Shown here: piece by piece, positions 1 through 8,785 of the stretch
Layout of the letters: each line of letters begins with the position of its first letter
Position numbering within the stretch: position 1 is the first letter of the stretch
Made by a program: the position numbers and the translations under genes
Notes under the pieces: model-generated
The model's input: only the letters and a program-made list of their open reading frames with translations
Database searches by the model: none
Told to the model about the DNA's origin: nothing
DNA from: Sporosarcina quadrami
Lineage (GTDB): Bacteria; Bacillota; Bacilli; Bacillales_A; Planococcaceae
DNA: 64,000 nucleotides
Reading direction: 5' to 3'
Assembly (NCBI RefSeq): GCF_014836615.1
Contig: NZ_JACSQN010000006.1
Span: 62,001-126,000, forward strand

Positions 1-276
1 CTTCACAAGAAGAAAGCCCCCCGCTCTTTATCAAATATGTCACCTGTCGCTTGGACAAATGCGAGGTCCCTATCCCTTGCTACCTCCAACAGATCCTCAC
101 CGACAAGCCGCTCATCGAAAAAGAATTCCTTGCTCTCCGAGTGATCGAGGAAGTACTCCAGTTCCGGAGGAGTCGATGCGGTATTGATGGGCAGCAATAC
201 GGCGCCAATCGCACCGCATGCATACCACATCTCATAGAAGACAGGCGCGTTAGCTAAAAAAACGGCAATTCCGGGC
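1..276 (-). pseudogene. Acyl-CoA synthetase (AMP-binding) fragment, cut by window edge
   Basis: The reading frame that leaves the window at its left edge encodes about 90 residues typical of the N-terminal third of class I acyl-CoA synthetases / AMP-dependent ligases: a GIAVFLANAPVF segment, then GAIGAVLLPINT and ELEYFLDHSESK, which match the usual 'vaifLpNtpef ... GavvvPiNt ... eleyilnhsea' pattern. Similarity stops near base 276 on the 5' side. Further upstream all frames carry stops and no ribosome binding site with an ATG is seen, so the first 50 or so residues of a normal ligase are missing. I read this as a 5'-truncated or frameshifted remnant. The 3' part is outside the window, so a sequencing error or an intact downstream domain cannot be excluded. 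Confidence 0.55.
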
Positions 277-687
277 CAGCTACACCGCCGACGAAATTGT
301 CAGGATGCTCATCCATGCAATGCGTGGAGTCTTGTACAATTGGAGCCTGAATCGAGGGAATATATCATTAGTCGGGGAACAAGAACTATTGTTCAAAGCA
401 CTGCTTGTGGGTTGAGGGCAAACTAATGGGGTTTTTATGCAGTCAGTATTTCAGTGATCCATTCATATTGTTTCAAGCCGGTAAATTTTCAGCAACCGAA
501 AAACTGGTGAAAAACGTATTCTCATCATATGGATAAGGACATTTGAATGGCGATAAGTACTGAATTGTGCAGAGTTCAATGTAGACAACAAAAAAAGACA
601 GTCATCTAGCGCTGTCTTTTCAATTCTTCTTTTATTAATCGCGTCATGATCACACCTAAAACATGCAATAATTCCGCATAACGTCAA
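277..687. other. Gene-poor spacer with a short decayed coding tail
   Basis: No convincing gene lies here. On the minus strand, directly after the 688-957 gene, about 24 codons (roughly 606-682) read as an ordinary-looking peptide that ends in VIMTRLIKEELKRQR, without its own start or ribosome binding site. A similar stretch occurs near 45371-45405. The rest carries frequent stops. Confidence 0.4.
591..620 (-). terminator. Rho-independent terminator
   Basis: On the minus strand a GACAG/CTGTC-centred stem (AAAAGACAG ... CTGTCTTTT) is followed by a run of seven T. It lies about 70 bp after the stop of the 688-957 gene and would end its transcript. Confidence 0.7.
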
Positions 688-957
688 TCAAACTTCTTGC
701 ACAAGATGCATCTTCCAAGCTTGTCCATCCCGTCGCTCTTGTCTTGCTACGTATTTGTAGTGCACTTCCTTCGTCTCTTCGAGGCGCCCATCGTTCATAA
801 GATCGGAAGTGACGTAAACAACGCCATCAAACTTATTCATCTTGCTGCCAGCTTCATCTGTAACGACAGTAATAAGCTCTGTGCCATTTTCGCGAAGTCT
901 TTTGATCAATGTTTCCGTTTCCGGGTAGTCTCCCCAAATATAAGCAGATGTGTGCAT
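688..957 (-). CDS. Small conserved-looking cytosolic protein (89 aa), function unknown
   Basis: The 89-residue protein starts with MHTSAYIWGDYPETETLIKR and has no signal peptide or membrane segment. It is preceded by a good ribosome binding site (AAAAGGGG, 7 nt before the ATG) and followed by a terminator, which supports a real single-gene unit. The composition is mixed, with many charged residues (YVARQERRDGQAWKMHLVQEV at the C-terminus). I do not recognise the family. The alternating hydrophobic pattern (TELITVVTDE, FDGVVYVTSD) suggests a small alpha/beta fold; this is an inference. Confidence 0.65.
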   Translation of the reverse strand: MHTSAYIWGDYPETETLIKRLRENGTELITVVTDEAGSKMNKFDGVVYVTSDLMNDGRLEETKEVHYKYVARQERRDGQAWKMHLVQEV

Positions 958-1184
958 CTCATAACCCCTTTTATTGTATATTTGAATTACTCTATCTATT
1001 ATACCGCATTATAGGGTAAATGGAACTACATTGTATGAGAATTTAGATTTTAATAAGTTCCTTGGACTCTAAATGCAAATCTGTCAATTTTCAAGGGACT
1101 TTTTATGCTCGGATAACTGGAAGTTATCTTAACAAACTTTTCAAAAAAAAATGTTTTCTAACTCCCCATAAATCCCCATAAAAA

Positions 1185-1217
1185 AGCCGAACTGCACGTA
1201 GCCCACGCAGTTCGGCC
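1185..1217 (-). terminator. Terminator of aspA
   Basis: A perfect GCCGAACTGC / GCAGTTCGGC stem is followed on the minus strand by six T. It begins about 20 bp after the aspartase stop codon. Confidence 0.9.
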
Positions 1218-1236
1218 AATCTACTATCATCACTTA

Positions 1237-2655
1237 TTAAACAGTAACTTCCCGCTTATGCACCTGAATTTCCGTCATCTTACGAGCATCCAACAACTGA
1301 TCCAACTCAGCCACTGTCAGCACTTCATACTGCAAGCACAATTCACGGATCGATGCGCCTGTAATGAATGCTTCGCGCGCGATCATAGATGATTTTTCGT
1401 ATCCGATATACGGCATCAACGCCGTCAACGTTCCGATGCTGCGTTCAACGTACTCCTGCATTTGCGCTTCGTTTGCTGTAATGCCTTCTAAGCAATACTC
1501 ACGGAACACGTTGAAGCCGTTTTTCATAATTGTCAATGACTGCAGCAAGTTGTATACAAGCACTGGCTCCATGACGTTTAATTCAAACTGACCCGCTTCA
1601 GACGCCAAGCTGATTGTGTGGTCATTACCGATTACTTGGAATGCAATTTGGTTGATCACTTCCGCCATAACAGGATTCACTTTCCCTGGCATGATGGACG
1701 ATCCAGGTTGTCTTGCCGGCAAGTTGATTTCATTCAGACCCGCTCTTGGACCTGACGCCATCAAGCGTAAATCGTTCGCCATCTTCGACATATTAATCAT
1801 CGAAATCTTCAACGAGCTGGAAATTTCCGTATACACATCCGTGTTTTGCGTTGAGTCCACAAGATGCTCCGCAGTACGTAACGGCAAGCCGCTAATGTCA
1901 CACAACTGCGCTACAACATGTTCAATATAATCGATATTTGCGTTCAGCCCCGTACCAACTGCTGTTGCGCCCATATTCACTTCCGCCAAATTTTCGCGCG
2001 TGCGGGAAATCCGCTTAATATCCCGCTCTACAACGCGGCGATATGCACCGAATTCCTGCCCAAGACGGATTGGAACAGCATCTTGTAAATGCGTCCGTCC
2101 CATTTTAATGATCAAGTCGAACTGCAATTCTTTCGCACGCAATTCACTCGCCATCTTTTCCATCGTCTCAAGCAACTCATTCAACAAATTATATATCGCG
2201 ATTTTAATAGCTGTCGGGAATGCGTCATTCGTCGATTGAGCCATATTCACATGATTATTCGGGCTGATTGTTGCATAATCACCTTTTGCGTAGCCCATTA
2301 TTTCAAGCGCGCGGTTCGCAATTACTTCATTTGCATTCATATTCACGGACGTCCCTGCTCCGCCTTGAATCGGGTCGACGATGAACTGATCATTCAATTT
2401 CCCGTCAATCACTTCTTGTGCCGCTTCAACGAGCGCATGCCCGATTGGCGCTTGCAAGCCATTTACTGCTGTATTTGAAAGTGCCGCCGCCTTCTTCACA
2501 ATGCCGATCGCACGGATCACTTCTGGATGTATTCTTTCGCCTGTAATCGGGAAGTTCTCCGTCGCACGCATTGTCTGCACACCATAATACGCCGCTTCCG
2601 GCACTTCCTTTTCACCGATAAAGTCTTTTTCGATTCGTCCCGCATACATTGTCAT
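1237..2655 (-). CDS. aspA: Aspartate ammonia-lyase
   Basis: This cytosolic enzyme of the fumarase/aspartase superfamily interconverts L-aspartate with fumarate and ammonia. The family signature GSSIMPGKVNPVMAE, which holds the flexible catalytic loop Ser, sits near residue 320. Other conserved blocks are GGAGTSVNMNANEV, MAQSTNDAFPT and GRTHLQDAVPI. The start is taken at ATG 2655 (MTMYAGRIEKDFIG) because GGAAGGAA lies just upstream; an in-frame ATG 24 bases earlier would place that Shine-Dalgarno inside the gene. The resulting 472 residues match the usual length of aspartase (about 470). TSVNMNANEV and GAGTS favour aspartase over fumarase C. It is monocistronic with its own terminator. Confidence 0.93.
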   Translation of the reverse strand: MTMYAGRIEKDFIGEKEVPEAAYYGVQTMRATENFPITGERIHPEVIRAIGIVKKAAALSNTAVNGLQAPIGHALVEAAQEVIDGKLNDQFIVDPIQGGAGTSVNMNANEVIANRALEIMGYAKGDYATISPNNHVNMAQSTNDAFPTAIKIAIYNLLNELLETMEKMASELRAKELQFDLIIKMGRTHLQDAVPIRLGQEFGAYRRVVERDIKRISRTRENLAEVNMGATAVGTGLNANIDYIEHVVAQLCDISGLPLRTAEHLVDSTQNTDVYTEISSSLKISMINMSKMANDLRLMASGPRAGLNEINLPARQPGSSIMPGKVNPVMAEVINQIAFQVIGNDHTISLASEAGQFELNVMEPVLVYNLLQSLTIMKNGFNVFREYCLEGITANEAQMQEYVERSIGTLTALMPYIGYEKSSMIAREAFITGASIRELCLQYEVLTVAELDQLLDARKMTEIQVHKREVTV

Positions 2656-2852
2656 GGGTCTATTCCTTCCATTCTTCAAGAGAATTTGAGTTGATGAACT
2701 TGTGAATCACCTAACGTTTAGTACTCATTAACTTCTCGTTAAACATACCTCTTTCCATTCACCAAATCTAGATAAATTCACTCGATTAGAAGGGAATTTC
2801 AAGAGTTCTATTACACCCACTACATCTAGTATGAGAACCTATTCAGACAGCA

Positions 2853-4031
2853 CTACCCCTGAAACTGTGGCAACTCATCTGCAAACTCCGACCAATCAAC
2901 CAACATTTCCTCATCCGTCAATAGACACCTATCTAAACTCGTTTCAACTTCCTCCCGGTCCATGTCCAAACCGATTAACACTAATTCTGTTTGCCGATCA
3001 CCATATACAGGATCCCACCGTTTGAGCAAAACAGGATCATCGTCAAGGATCGCTCGCTCAGGCAATGCCGCTACCCATTGTCCCGCTCCTTGAAAGACTA
3101 GTGACGAGCCAGCTTGCGAGAAAAGCCCAGCCATTTCAGGACGTGTCGCTAACCAGAAAAAGCCTTTCGCTCTCACAATTTCTTGCGGAAACGCAGTCAA
3201 CCATTCATGCCACCGCTCTGGATGAAAAGGCCGGTTCCTTCTATAGACAAACGATGTAATCCCATACTCATCTGTTTCCGGAACGTGCTCTTCATTTAAC
3301 TCCTTAATCCACCCTGCACCTTCACTCGATTTCTCAAAGTTAAACAATTGACGATTCAACAGTTTCGACGGCTCGACACGGCCAAACTCAGTTAATATAA
3401 TTTCCGCGTCAGGATTCACTTTCCTCAAAAATGCAACAAACTCTTCCTTGTACTCTTCAGTCACTAAATCCATTTTATTCACAACAATTATATTCGCAAA
3501 CTCCAACTGATCCATTAATAAATCCGAAATATCTCGTACATCTAGTAGATCGTCCGTTTGCTTTCGATCTAGCAGCGTCTCTCCACTCTCGTAATCCACC
3601 CAAAATCGGTAGGCATCGACAACCGTTACCATCGTATCTAAGGTGCAAATTCCCGTTAAATCAATGCCAACTTCTTCATCGATATATGTAAAAGTTTGCG
3701 CGACAGGTATCGGCTCCGAAATCCCCGTCGACTCTATTAAAATATAGTCAATCTCCCCTTTTTTCACTAACTTCTCCACTTCAATCATCAAATCCTCGCG
3801 CAACGTGCAACAAATACACCCATTTGACAACTCAACTAACTTCTCTTCCGTTCTCGAAAATCCATTATGTTGCACAAGCATCGAATCTACATTAATTTCA
3901 CTCATATCATTAACAATAACCGCTATACGCAAACCGTCTCTATTAGATAATAAATGATTCAGCAATGTTGTTTTTCCCGCACCGAGATATCCGCTAAGGA
4001 CCGTTACAGGTATTTTACTATTACTATTCAT
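2853..4031 (-). CDS. COG0523 (CobW/YciC-type) GTPase, zinc metallochaperone, Zur-regulated
   Basis: This is a G3E-family GTPase. Walker [14 protein letters not shown] is near residue 15, the metal-binding motif of the family ([11 protein letters not shown], CxCC) near residue 75, and the NKMDL guanine-specificity motif near residue 165, followed by a C-terminal CobW_C-like domain (HPERWHEWL). The length of 392 residues and the control site resemble Bacillus YciC/ZagA, a zinc-delivery GTPase made when zinc is scarce. The start is ATG 4031, with AAGGAAGTGAG upstream; a GTG 15 bases earlier would have no spacer to the Shine-Dalgarno. A near-perfect Zur box lies 23-45 bp upstream of the start. 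The client protein cannot be read from the sequence. Confidence 0.9.
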   Translation of the reverse strand: MNSNSKIPVTVLSGYLGAGKTTLLNHLLSNRDGLRIAVIVNDMSEINVDSMLVQHNGFSRTEEKLVELSNGCICCTLREDLMIEVEKLVKKGEIDYILIESTGISEPIPVAQTFTYIDEEVGIDLTGICTLDTMVTVVDAYRFWVDYESGETLLDRKQTDDLLDVRDISDLLMDQLEFANIIVVNKMDLVTEEYKEEFVAFLRKVNPDAEIILTEFGRVEPSKLLNRQLFNFEKSSEGAGWIKELNEEHVPETDEYGITSFVYRRNRPFHPERWHEWLTAFPQEIVRAKGFFWLATRPEMAGLFSQAGSSLVFQGAGQWVAALPERAILDDDPVLLKRWDPVYGDRQTELVLIGLDMDREEVETSLDRCLLTDEEMLVDWSEFADELPQFQG

Positions 4032-4053
4032 AATAACCCAACTCACTTCCTTT

Positions 4054-4076
4054 TAAATCGTAATGATTACTATTTA
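4054..4076. promoter_or_regulatory. Zur box
   Basis: The 23-bp site reads TAAATCGTAAT-G-ATTACTATTTA. It matches the Bacillus Zur operator pattern TAAATCGTAATNATTACGATTTA at all but one informative position and is palindromic around the central base. It sits directly upstream of the COG0523 GTPase start, where a bound repressor would block the promoter. Confidence 0.85.
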
Positions 4077-4133
4077 AAGATACAATGACTCAGTTTACAT
4101 TGCAACTATTCATTTGAATTAATTCAAAAACGC

Positions 4134-4176
4134 CACAAAAAAAATGCCGATGAGCAAAAAATCTTCATCGGCATTT
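4134..4176 (-). terminator. Terminator of the zinc-ribbon membrane gene
   Basis: An AAATGCCGATGA / TCATCGGCATTT stem is followed on the minus strand by eight or nine T. It lies about 60 bp past the stop of the 4236-5066 gene. Confidence 0.9.
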
Positions 4177-4235
4177 CGTCAATTACTCCAATACAAACCC
4201 TTACTTTTCAATCGCTAACGACTAGCTCCACTTCA

Positions 4236-5066
4236 CTATTCCAATAGAAGATACCGCAAACTTTCAAGATAACTCATCACCGCAGAATCCCCGATGAGCT
4301 TATATAGGATTATGAATGCCACCCCGAGCCCAAGCGTGAACAGGCTGAAACCGTATAAAGGATCCACACTTTTTGGGCGTTTCGAAACTAAAACAGCTGT
4401 CACGTATAGTGGCGCCAAAATCATCACATACAACAACGCCGCAGTGAGCAACACACTTCCATAAAAACCTGAATTCATCATAATGAACCCTAACGCAGCG
4501 AATCCAATTGCAATACCTGGCAATGCATGGGCACTATAGATGAGCGCAACTTTTTGAATCACGTAGTCTGGCCCGAACAGCTTCGCACCGAGTTGAAGCA
4601 CAAATAACACTATGACAAAACAAACAAAGACGAACAGAAAGATATGCCAAAACACGAGAAATAATGACGGCATTTCCTGCATCGTCGCACCGACTTCATC
4701 CAACATGACAAATGAGCCTTCTAAAATCCCTTTGATTGCCAATAAAACTGTCAAACTGAAAACGAGTGCAAACAGCACGAATGACACGACAGCATTGACG
4801 AGATCATCCGGTTTGGCATTGAAACTAATGGATGGATGCTTTATATGTTGCAAAAAATACTGCCCATAGTCTTTCAACTGCTCTTTCAGTTGATCGAACT
4901 GCGCGCTCGTCTCCACTTTTTCGACATACACATCACCCGGCGCGCTCTCCACTTGCATAACCGTGCCTTGCTCTGCAAAAGGATAACCCGTCACTTGAAA
5001 ACGCGCTCCACACCTTAAACAAAAATGCCCTTCCCTTTGTTCATTTCCACAATGAACACACTTCAT
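4236..5066 (-). CDS. Zinc-ribbon multi-pass membrane protein (276 aa)
   Basis: The N-terminus is a zinc ribbon with two CxxC pairs (CVHCGNEQREGHFCLRCG), followed by a soluble linker to about residue 90. Five strongly hydrophobic helices follow (for example VVSFVLFALVFSLTVLLAI, FLFVFVCFVIVLFVLQLG, GIAIGFAALGFIMM, VLLTAALLYVMILAPLYVTAVL, LFTLGLGVAFIILYKLI). This layout resembles Bacillus zinc-ribbon / Yip1-like membrane proteins of unknown role. It is monocistronic. No catalytic motif is visible, and a sensory or membrane-organising role would be a guess. Confidence 0.75.
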   Translation of the reverse strand: MKCVHCGNEQREGHFCLRCGARFQVTGYPFAEQGTVMQVESAPGDVYVEKVETSAQFDQLKEQLKDYGQYFLQHIKHPSISFNAKPDDLVNAVVSFVLFALVFSLTVLLAIKGILEGSFVMLDEVGATMQEMPSLFLVFWHIFLFVFVCFVIVLFVLQLGAKLFGPDYVIQKVALIYSAHALPGIAIGFAALGFIMMNSGFYGSVLLTAALLYVMILAPLYVTAVLVSKRPKSVDPLYGFSLFTLGLGVAFIILYKLIGDSAVMSYLESLRYLLLE

Positions 5067-5317
5067 CCATTCCCCTCCGTTATTGTCCGTTACGTACCGA
5101 GTTGACCCGATACACGAATAGTCCTTACTGCCACTTTATTATCGGCAAAGGGGGGATAGTACTACATGAAAGAAAAACCAGCATTTATGTAGATGAAAAG
5201 AGTCCATAAACACAAAAAGTCCTTTTTAATAGAAAGGCATTTAGCATATTATTGAACACTTTTAACACGCACGACCGTATAGTAGATATTAACAATATTG
5301 AGACAGACGGTGATGCA

Positions 5318-6295
5318 ATGAAACTTATAAAAAAGATTCTGTTGGAAACTGGAAAACTAGTTCTCTTTCTACTGTTGATGGTGGGCTTTGTGTATGAAGC
5401 GTCGGAGTTCATTCAATTAAAGAGGAGTGAGAAGGCATTTCCATCTGAAGGGCAGTTGATTGAGAAAGAAGTAGTAAGAGGGCTGTTCGGTTCGATGTCT
5501 TATTTCGCGACGATTTCCAATAAGGGTGAAGTACTCGATTATAGTGTGGAGTTGACGAAAGGACAATACGAGGAGCTGACACCCCGCGATGCAGTACAAG
5601 GGATTTTGAAAAAAGGGCAATTTCATAGCGAGATGGATGTTAAACAGGAGACTTTCAAAAACTGGATCATGATGATTGTGTATGGTTTTTATCCTTTTTT
5701 CTACGTATTCCATCTGCTACGCAAACTCGACTCCGTTGACGCCATTTTTTACCGATACAATAAACCACTGGACCGTGCAGCAACATTTCTATTGATTGGC
5801 GGTTGGTTTTTAATGCTTCTAATCTTTTATGGAACAATCGGGAAAGCCGTTTATAATGCGGCGGTTACTTATTCGGGAGAACTTATCGAAAAGGAAGCAT
5901 ACATTACAGACGGATACGTAAGTCCAGGTGGCAGACTGACAGCACCAACCTACCATCTGTCCTTTAAATATTTAGACACGGACGGACATATCCGTCACAT
6001 GTCCAAACAGATGCTTCGGAGCGATTTTGTGCAGCCTTCGTCAACGATGACGATCCGATTTCCAAAAGATCGGCCTGAATATGTCTCAGTTCCCGGATAC
6101 TCATGGAAAGACGGCTTTTCACTACTACAGACGGCTGAAATGCTGCAGTTTGCACTTGCCCTCGGGATGACTGGGCTCACAGTGTACATTATCTATTTCA
6201 TGATTAAGAAAAAGAAAGAAGAGCAATTGAAACGAGTGCAGAAACAACAAAAGCAACAACAGCGTAAGAAACGGAAGAAAAGAAGGAGAAAGTAA
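5318..6295 (+). CDS. Membrane protein with DUF3592-like extracytoplasmic domain
   Basis: I chose ATG 5318 (MKLIKKILLETGKLVLF), just before the first membrane helix; ATG 5252 would add 22 residues with no ribosome binding site. Visible parts are one N-terminal helix (LVLFLLLMVGFVY), a domain to about residue 130, helices near 135-155 and 175-200, a second beta-rich domain (GELIEKEAYITDG ... YHLSFKYLDTDGHIRH ... MTIRFPKDRPEYVSV) that looks like DUF3592, another helix, and a very basic C-terminal tail ending in KKRKKRRRK. Function unknown. The basic tail is probably cytoplasmic and could bind the membrane or nucleic acid; that is inference. Confidence 0.65.
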   Translation: MKLIKKILLETGKLVLFLLLMVGFVYEASEFIQLKRSEKAFPSEGQLIEKEVVRGLFGSMSYFATISNKGEVLDYSVELTKGQYEELTPRDAVQGILKKGQFHSEMDVKQETFKNWIMMIVYGFYPFFYVFHLLRKLDSVDAIFYRYNKPLDRAATFLLIGGWFLMLLIFYGTIGKAVYNAAVTYSGELIEKEAYITDGYVSPGGRLTAPTYHLSFKYLDTDGHIRHMSKQMLRSDFVQPSSTMTIRFPKDRPEYVSVPGYSWKDGFSLLQTAEMLQFALALGMTGLTVYIIYFMIKKKKEEQLKRVQKQQKQQQRKKRKKRRRK

Positions 6296-6432
6296 TTCCC
6301 CTAAACTATTTCACTATCCTATCCGTATAGCTGGCGGTATCAATCGACAGAGATACATATCATGACAAGGCTTAGTAAAAGATGCATACTCTTTTCTAAC
6401 CGTCAGTAGAACTTTTACAGAAATGAAATAGC

Positions 6433-6460
6433 GACCAGTCCATTTCCCATAGGACTGGTC
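6433..6460. terminator. Hairpin between convergent genes
   Basis: GACCAGTCC / GGACTGGTC forms a 9-bp stem with a 10-nt loop between two convergent genes. The downstream tract is only moderately T-rich on the plus strand, so it may be a weak or two-way terminator. Confidence 0.5.
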
Positions 6461-6525
6461 ACTACCTTTTCCTCTTTCGACACACCATATGTAGAATGGT
6501 TTTTATAAAAATTTCGGATCCTCGT

Positions 6526-7248
6526 TTACCAGTCAAGCTTCTGCGTATCCACAACAGCCACTTCGACATCATCCACCGAGATTTTATATTGTTTAGCTAG
6601 CTTCTCAATCCCTTTTTTCGTTTTTATATAATTACTATCTTTAATCGCAATCCGTCTAGCCAAAATACTTACAGCATCATCTCTGTCTTCTATTTCATTT
6701 TTCAAATAGTCCAGTGCAAGCTGATCGATATACTGAACCATATAGTTTTGATAATAGCCTATAAATTTAGGAGTCAATGAACTCTTCAATAGACGGAACT
6801 TATGCTCCCCGATTGTCTTTTCAAGATGTTCGGCAATAACCCCTTGGAATAAACGTATTGTTGCCGGAACGATATCCCAATAATGTTTATTGTTTTTAGC
6901 GTTCATTTCGATGAAATCATTTGCTACATAGCCGATGAATAATAATTCAGACCATAGAACCGGTATTTTGTGGTAGACGTTTTTATCTTGTACAGCCGTA
7001 AGCGTCATACCCTGTCCATGAACTTCCTTCAGCCCATTATCTACAAATACTACTTTTCGCTCATCATGTAGTGATTCAGCAATGCCGCTACAAAATTCGA
7101 GGAAGCGAATCCGCACTTGCTCATATCCTACGTAATCCCCATTCTCTCCGATGATAAGTTGGAGTGATGCAAGTAATAGTGTAAAATCATTTATATCTCC
7201 TGATATATAGACACCGGTATTTTTTGGGGTATTTTCTAAGCAAATCAT
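6526..7248 (-). CDS. Hypothetical protein (240 aa)
   Basis: The protein starts MICLENTPKNTGVYISGDIN behind a strong AAAAGGAGTGATAT ribosome binding site. It has no signal peptide and no clear membrane segment. The N-terminal half has a beta-alpha pattern (GVYISGDINDFTLLLASLQLIIGE) and a QVRIRFLEFCSGIAE helix; the C-terminal third is a charged alpha-helical region. I do not recognise the family with certainty. It stands alone between a hairpin and an AT-rich spacer that contains no other gene. Confidence 0.6.
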   Translation of the reverse strand: MICLENTPKNTGVYISGDINDFTLLLASLQLIIGENGDYVGYEQVRIRFLEFCSGIAESLHDERKVVFVDNGLKEVHGQGMTLTAVQDKNVYHKIPVLWSELLFIGYVANDFIEMNAKNNKHYWDIVPATIRLFQGVIAEHLEKTIGEHKFRLLKSSLTPKFIGYYQNYMVQYIDQLALDYLKNEIEDRDDAVSILARRIAIKDSNYIKTKKGIEKLAKQYKISVDDVEVAVVDTQKLDW

Positions 7249-7526
7249 AACTTATATCACTCCTTTTCACACTTCAACTAAATTTTACCACAACCACTTC
7301 TTTAGGTCTATAAAACCATCCATATACAAAAAAATATATCCGCGAGACTAACTAACTATATAGACAAAATACCTATTCAACTTCCTTTTAAAGTTACTTA
7401 AAACACTAATTATTATTCTAAACAGCGTACTGTATTAAAATCTTACAACTCTATTTTCGAATGCAATTATTTTAATCTGCAACCGTTTAACATCACCCGC
7501 ACACGCACAGAAACAATCATGTTTGT

Positions 7527-8414
7527 TTAAACAAACGTAATTGTTTCATACACAGGTACCGATTTGTTTTTGGCTTTGTACATCGCTTGATCGGCTAGTT
7601 GAAGAAGCCGCTTCGGTTTTGTGCTATGTGTTGGGTATAAACTTATTCCCATGCTTGCGCTGATATTCAGTCGGCTTGTTCCGATGTGGAAATCATTTTT
7701 AAAGATGGTGAGTATGTAGTCAATGACGCTATACATATATGTTGTATCTTCCAGTAAGATGATGAATTCATCACCACTTAAATGGAACAAGTGAACGGAT
7801 TCATATGGTAGTTGGGATAGTCTTTTCCCTGCCTCAATGAGAAGTTGGTCTCCTGTATCGTGGCCGTATGTGTCGTTGATGGATTTAAAATTATTTAAAT
7901 CCATGAACATGACGGCAAAAGAAGTTTCTTTTTCACTGGCCTGAGAGATTAATGAGTCCATCACAGTGAGTAATTGGCGTCGGTTTGGCAATCCTGTCAA
8001 TTCATTACGGAAGGCCAAGTTTTTAAATTCCGCTGCATTTCTAGCTTCTGTCCGATCGACGAGCAGTGCGAGAATCCTTGTCAAATTTCCTTCATCGTCA
8101 AAAACGGGCATGTATGTAGATTCCAACCATTTCACTTCACCGTTTTTTGTAACTAGTTGGTTATCTGCCTTCCATTGCTTGCCTTGGCTAATCGCTTTTT
8201 TCATATTCCGGAAAGAGTCCTTCTCATTGTTCAATAACGTGTCATAATGCGTCAGATGGATTTCGTCGAGTGTATATTGGGAGAGTTCAAGAAATAGATC
8301 ATTTGCTGCTAGAATTTCTCCTGTTTTGGATAAATGGAGTAAGAGGAAAGAATGATTAATTACATTATAAAATGCCTTTCCATTTTGCTCGTCATATAGA
8401 TTTTCCATTCCCAT
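7527..8414 (-). CDS. PAS-GGDEF protein, probable diguanylate cyclase (SGDEF variant)
   Basis: I start at ATG 8414 (MGMENLYDEQN), where GAGGTGAG lies 5 nt upstream; an ATG 63 bases earlier lacks a site. The roughly 295-residue product is cytosolic. A PAS domain spans about residues 15-125 (SFLLLHLSKTGEILAANDLFL ... GEVKWLESTYMPVFDDEG), then a GGDEF domain (NELTGLPNRRQLL ... FMDLNNFKSINDTYGHDTGD ... SGDEFIILLED). The A-site reads SGDEF; Gly-to-Ser at the first position occurs in some active cyclases. No RxxD product-inhibition site is visible five residues upstream. It would make cyclic di-GMP in response to a PAS-sensed signal, which fits a window rich in matrix genes, but activity is not proven. 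Confidence 0.85.
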   Translation of the reverse strand: MGMENLYDEQNGKAFYNVINHSFLLLHLSKTGEILAANDLFLELSQYTLDEIHLTHYDTLLNNEKDSFRNMKKAISQGKQWKADNQLVTKNGEVKWLESTYMPVFDDEGNLTRILALLVDRTEARNAAEFKNLAFRNELTGLPNRRQLLTVMDSLISQASEKETSFAVMFMDLNNFKSINDTYGHDTGDQLLIEAGKRLSQLPYESVHLFHLSGDEFIILLEDTTYMYSVIDYILTIFKNDFHIGTSRLNISASMGISLYPTHSTKPKRLLQLADQAMYKAKNKSVPVYETITFV

Positions 8415-8709
8415 CCTGCTCACCTCGTAATTTTCTCGTTGTCTAGGTTTGTATAACTCCCCAATTAGCTTTCGCATCTTTCGCTATGTACTCTCTTTTC
8501 AGATGATAGAACTAACTATCGACTTATACACCACAATTTATTTTTACCCTTTTACCTATAAATCGAAACCTAACTTTAAAACTTTGTATCTAGAATAAGT
8601 TATTTGAATAGTGTTATATGTGAGTCTAATGATACATCTAAAACTATTATAGATAGGTGGCCCTTTTTGAGCGAGTAATTGACTAAGGGTCTAATCGAGC
8701 GAAATAAAA
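8415..8709. other. AT-rich spacer upstream of the PAS-GGDEF gene
   Basis: I see no gene or repeat here. It should hold the promoter of the PAS-GGDEF gene (minus strand), but no clear -35/-10 pair stands out. Confidence 0.4.
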
Positions 8710-8746
8710 TACAGCCCTAAGAATGATTACTCATTAAAGGACTGTA
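8710..8746 (-). terminator. Probable terminator of the large SLH gene
   Basis: TACAGCCCT / AGGACTGTA pairs imperfectly (one internal mismatch) and is followed on the minus strand by TTTTATTT. It lies about 40 bp after the stop of the 8786-11737 gene. Confidence 0.6.
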
Positions 8747-8785
8747 TGTAATAGGTTATATTATTTATATGTTAGCATGACCCTC

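Noticed and set aside
463..687. 74-codon frame on the minus strand
   Set aside because: It overlaps a terminator, has no ribosome binding site and an unlikely composition.
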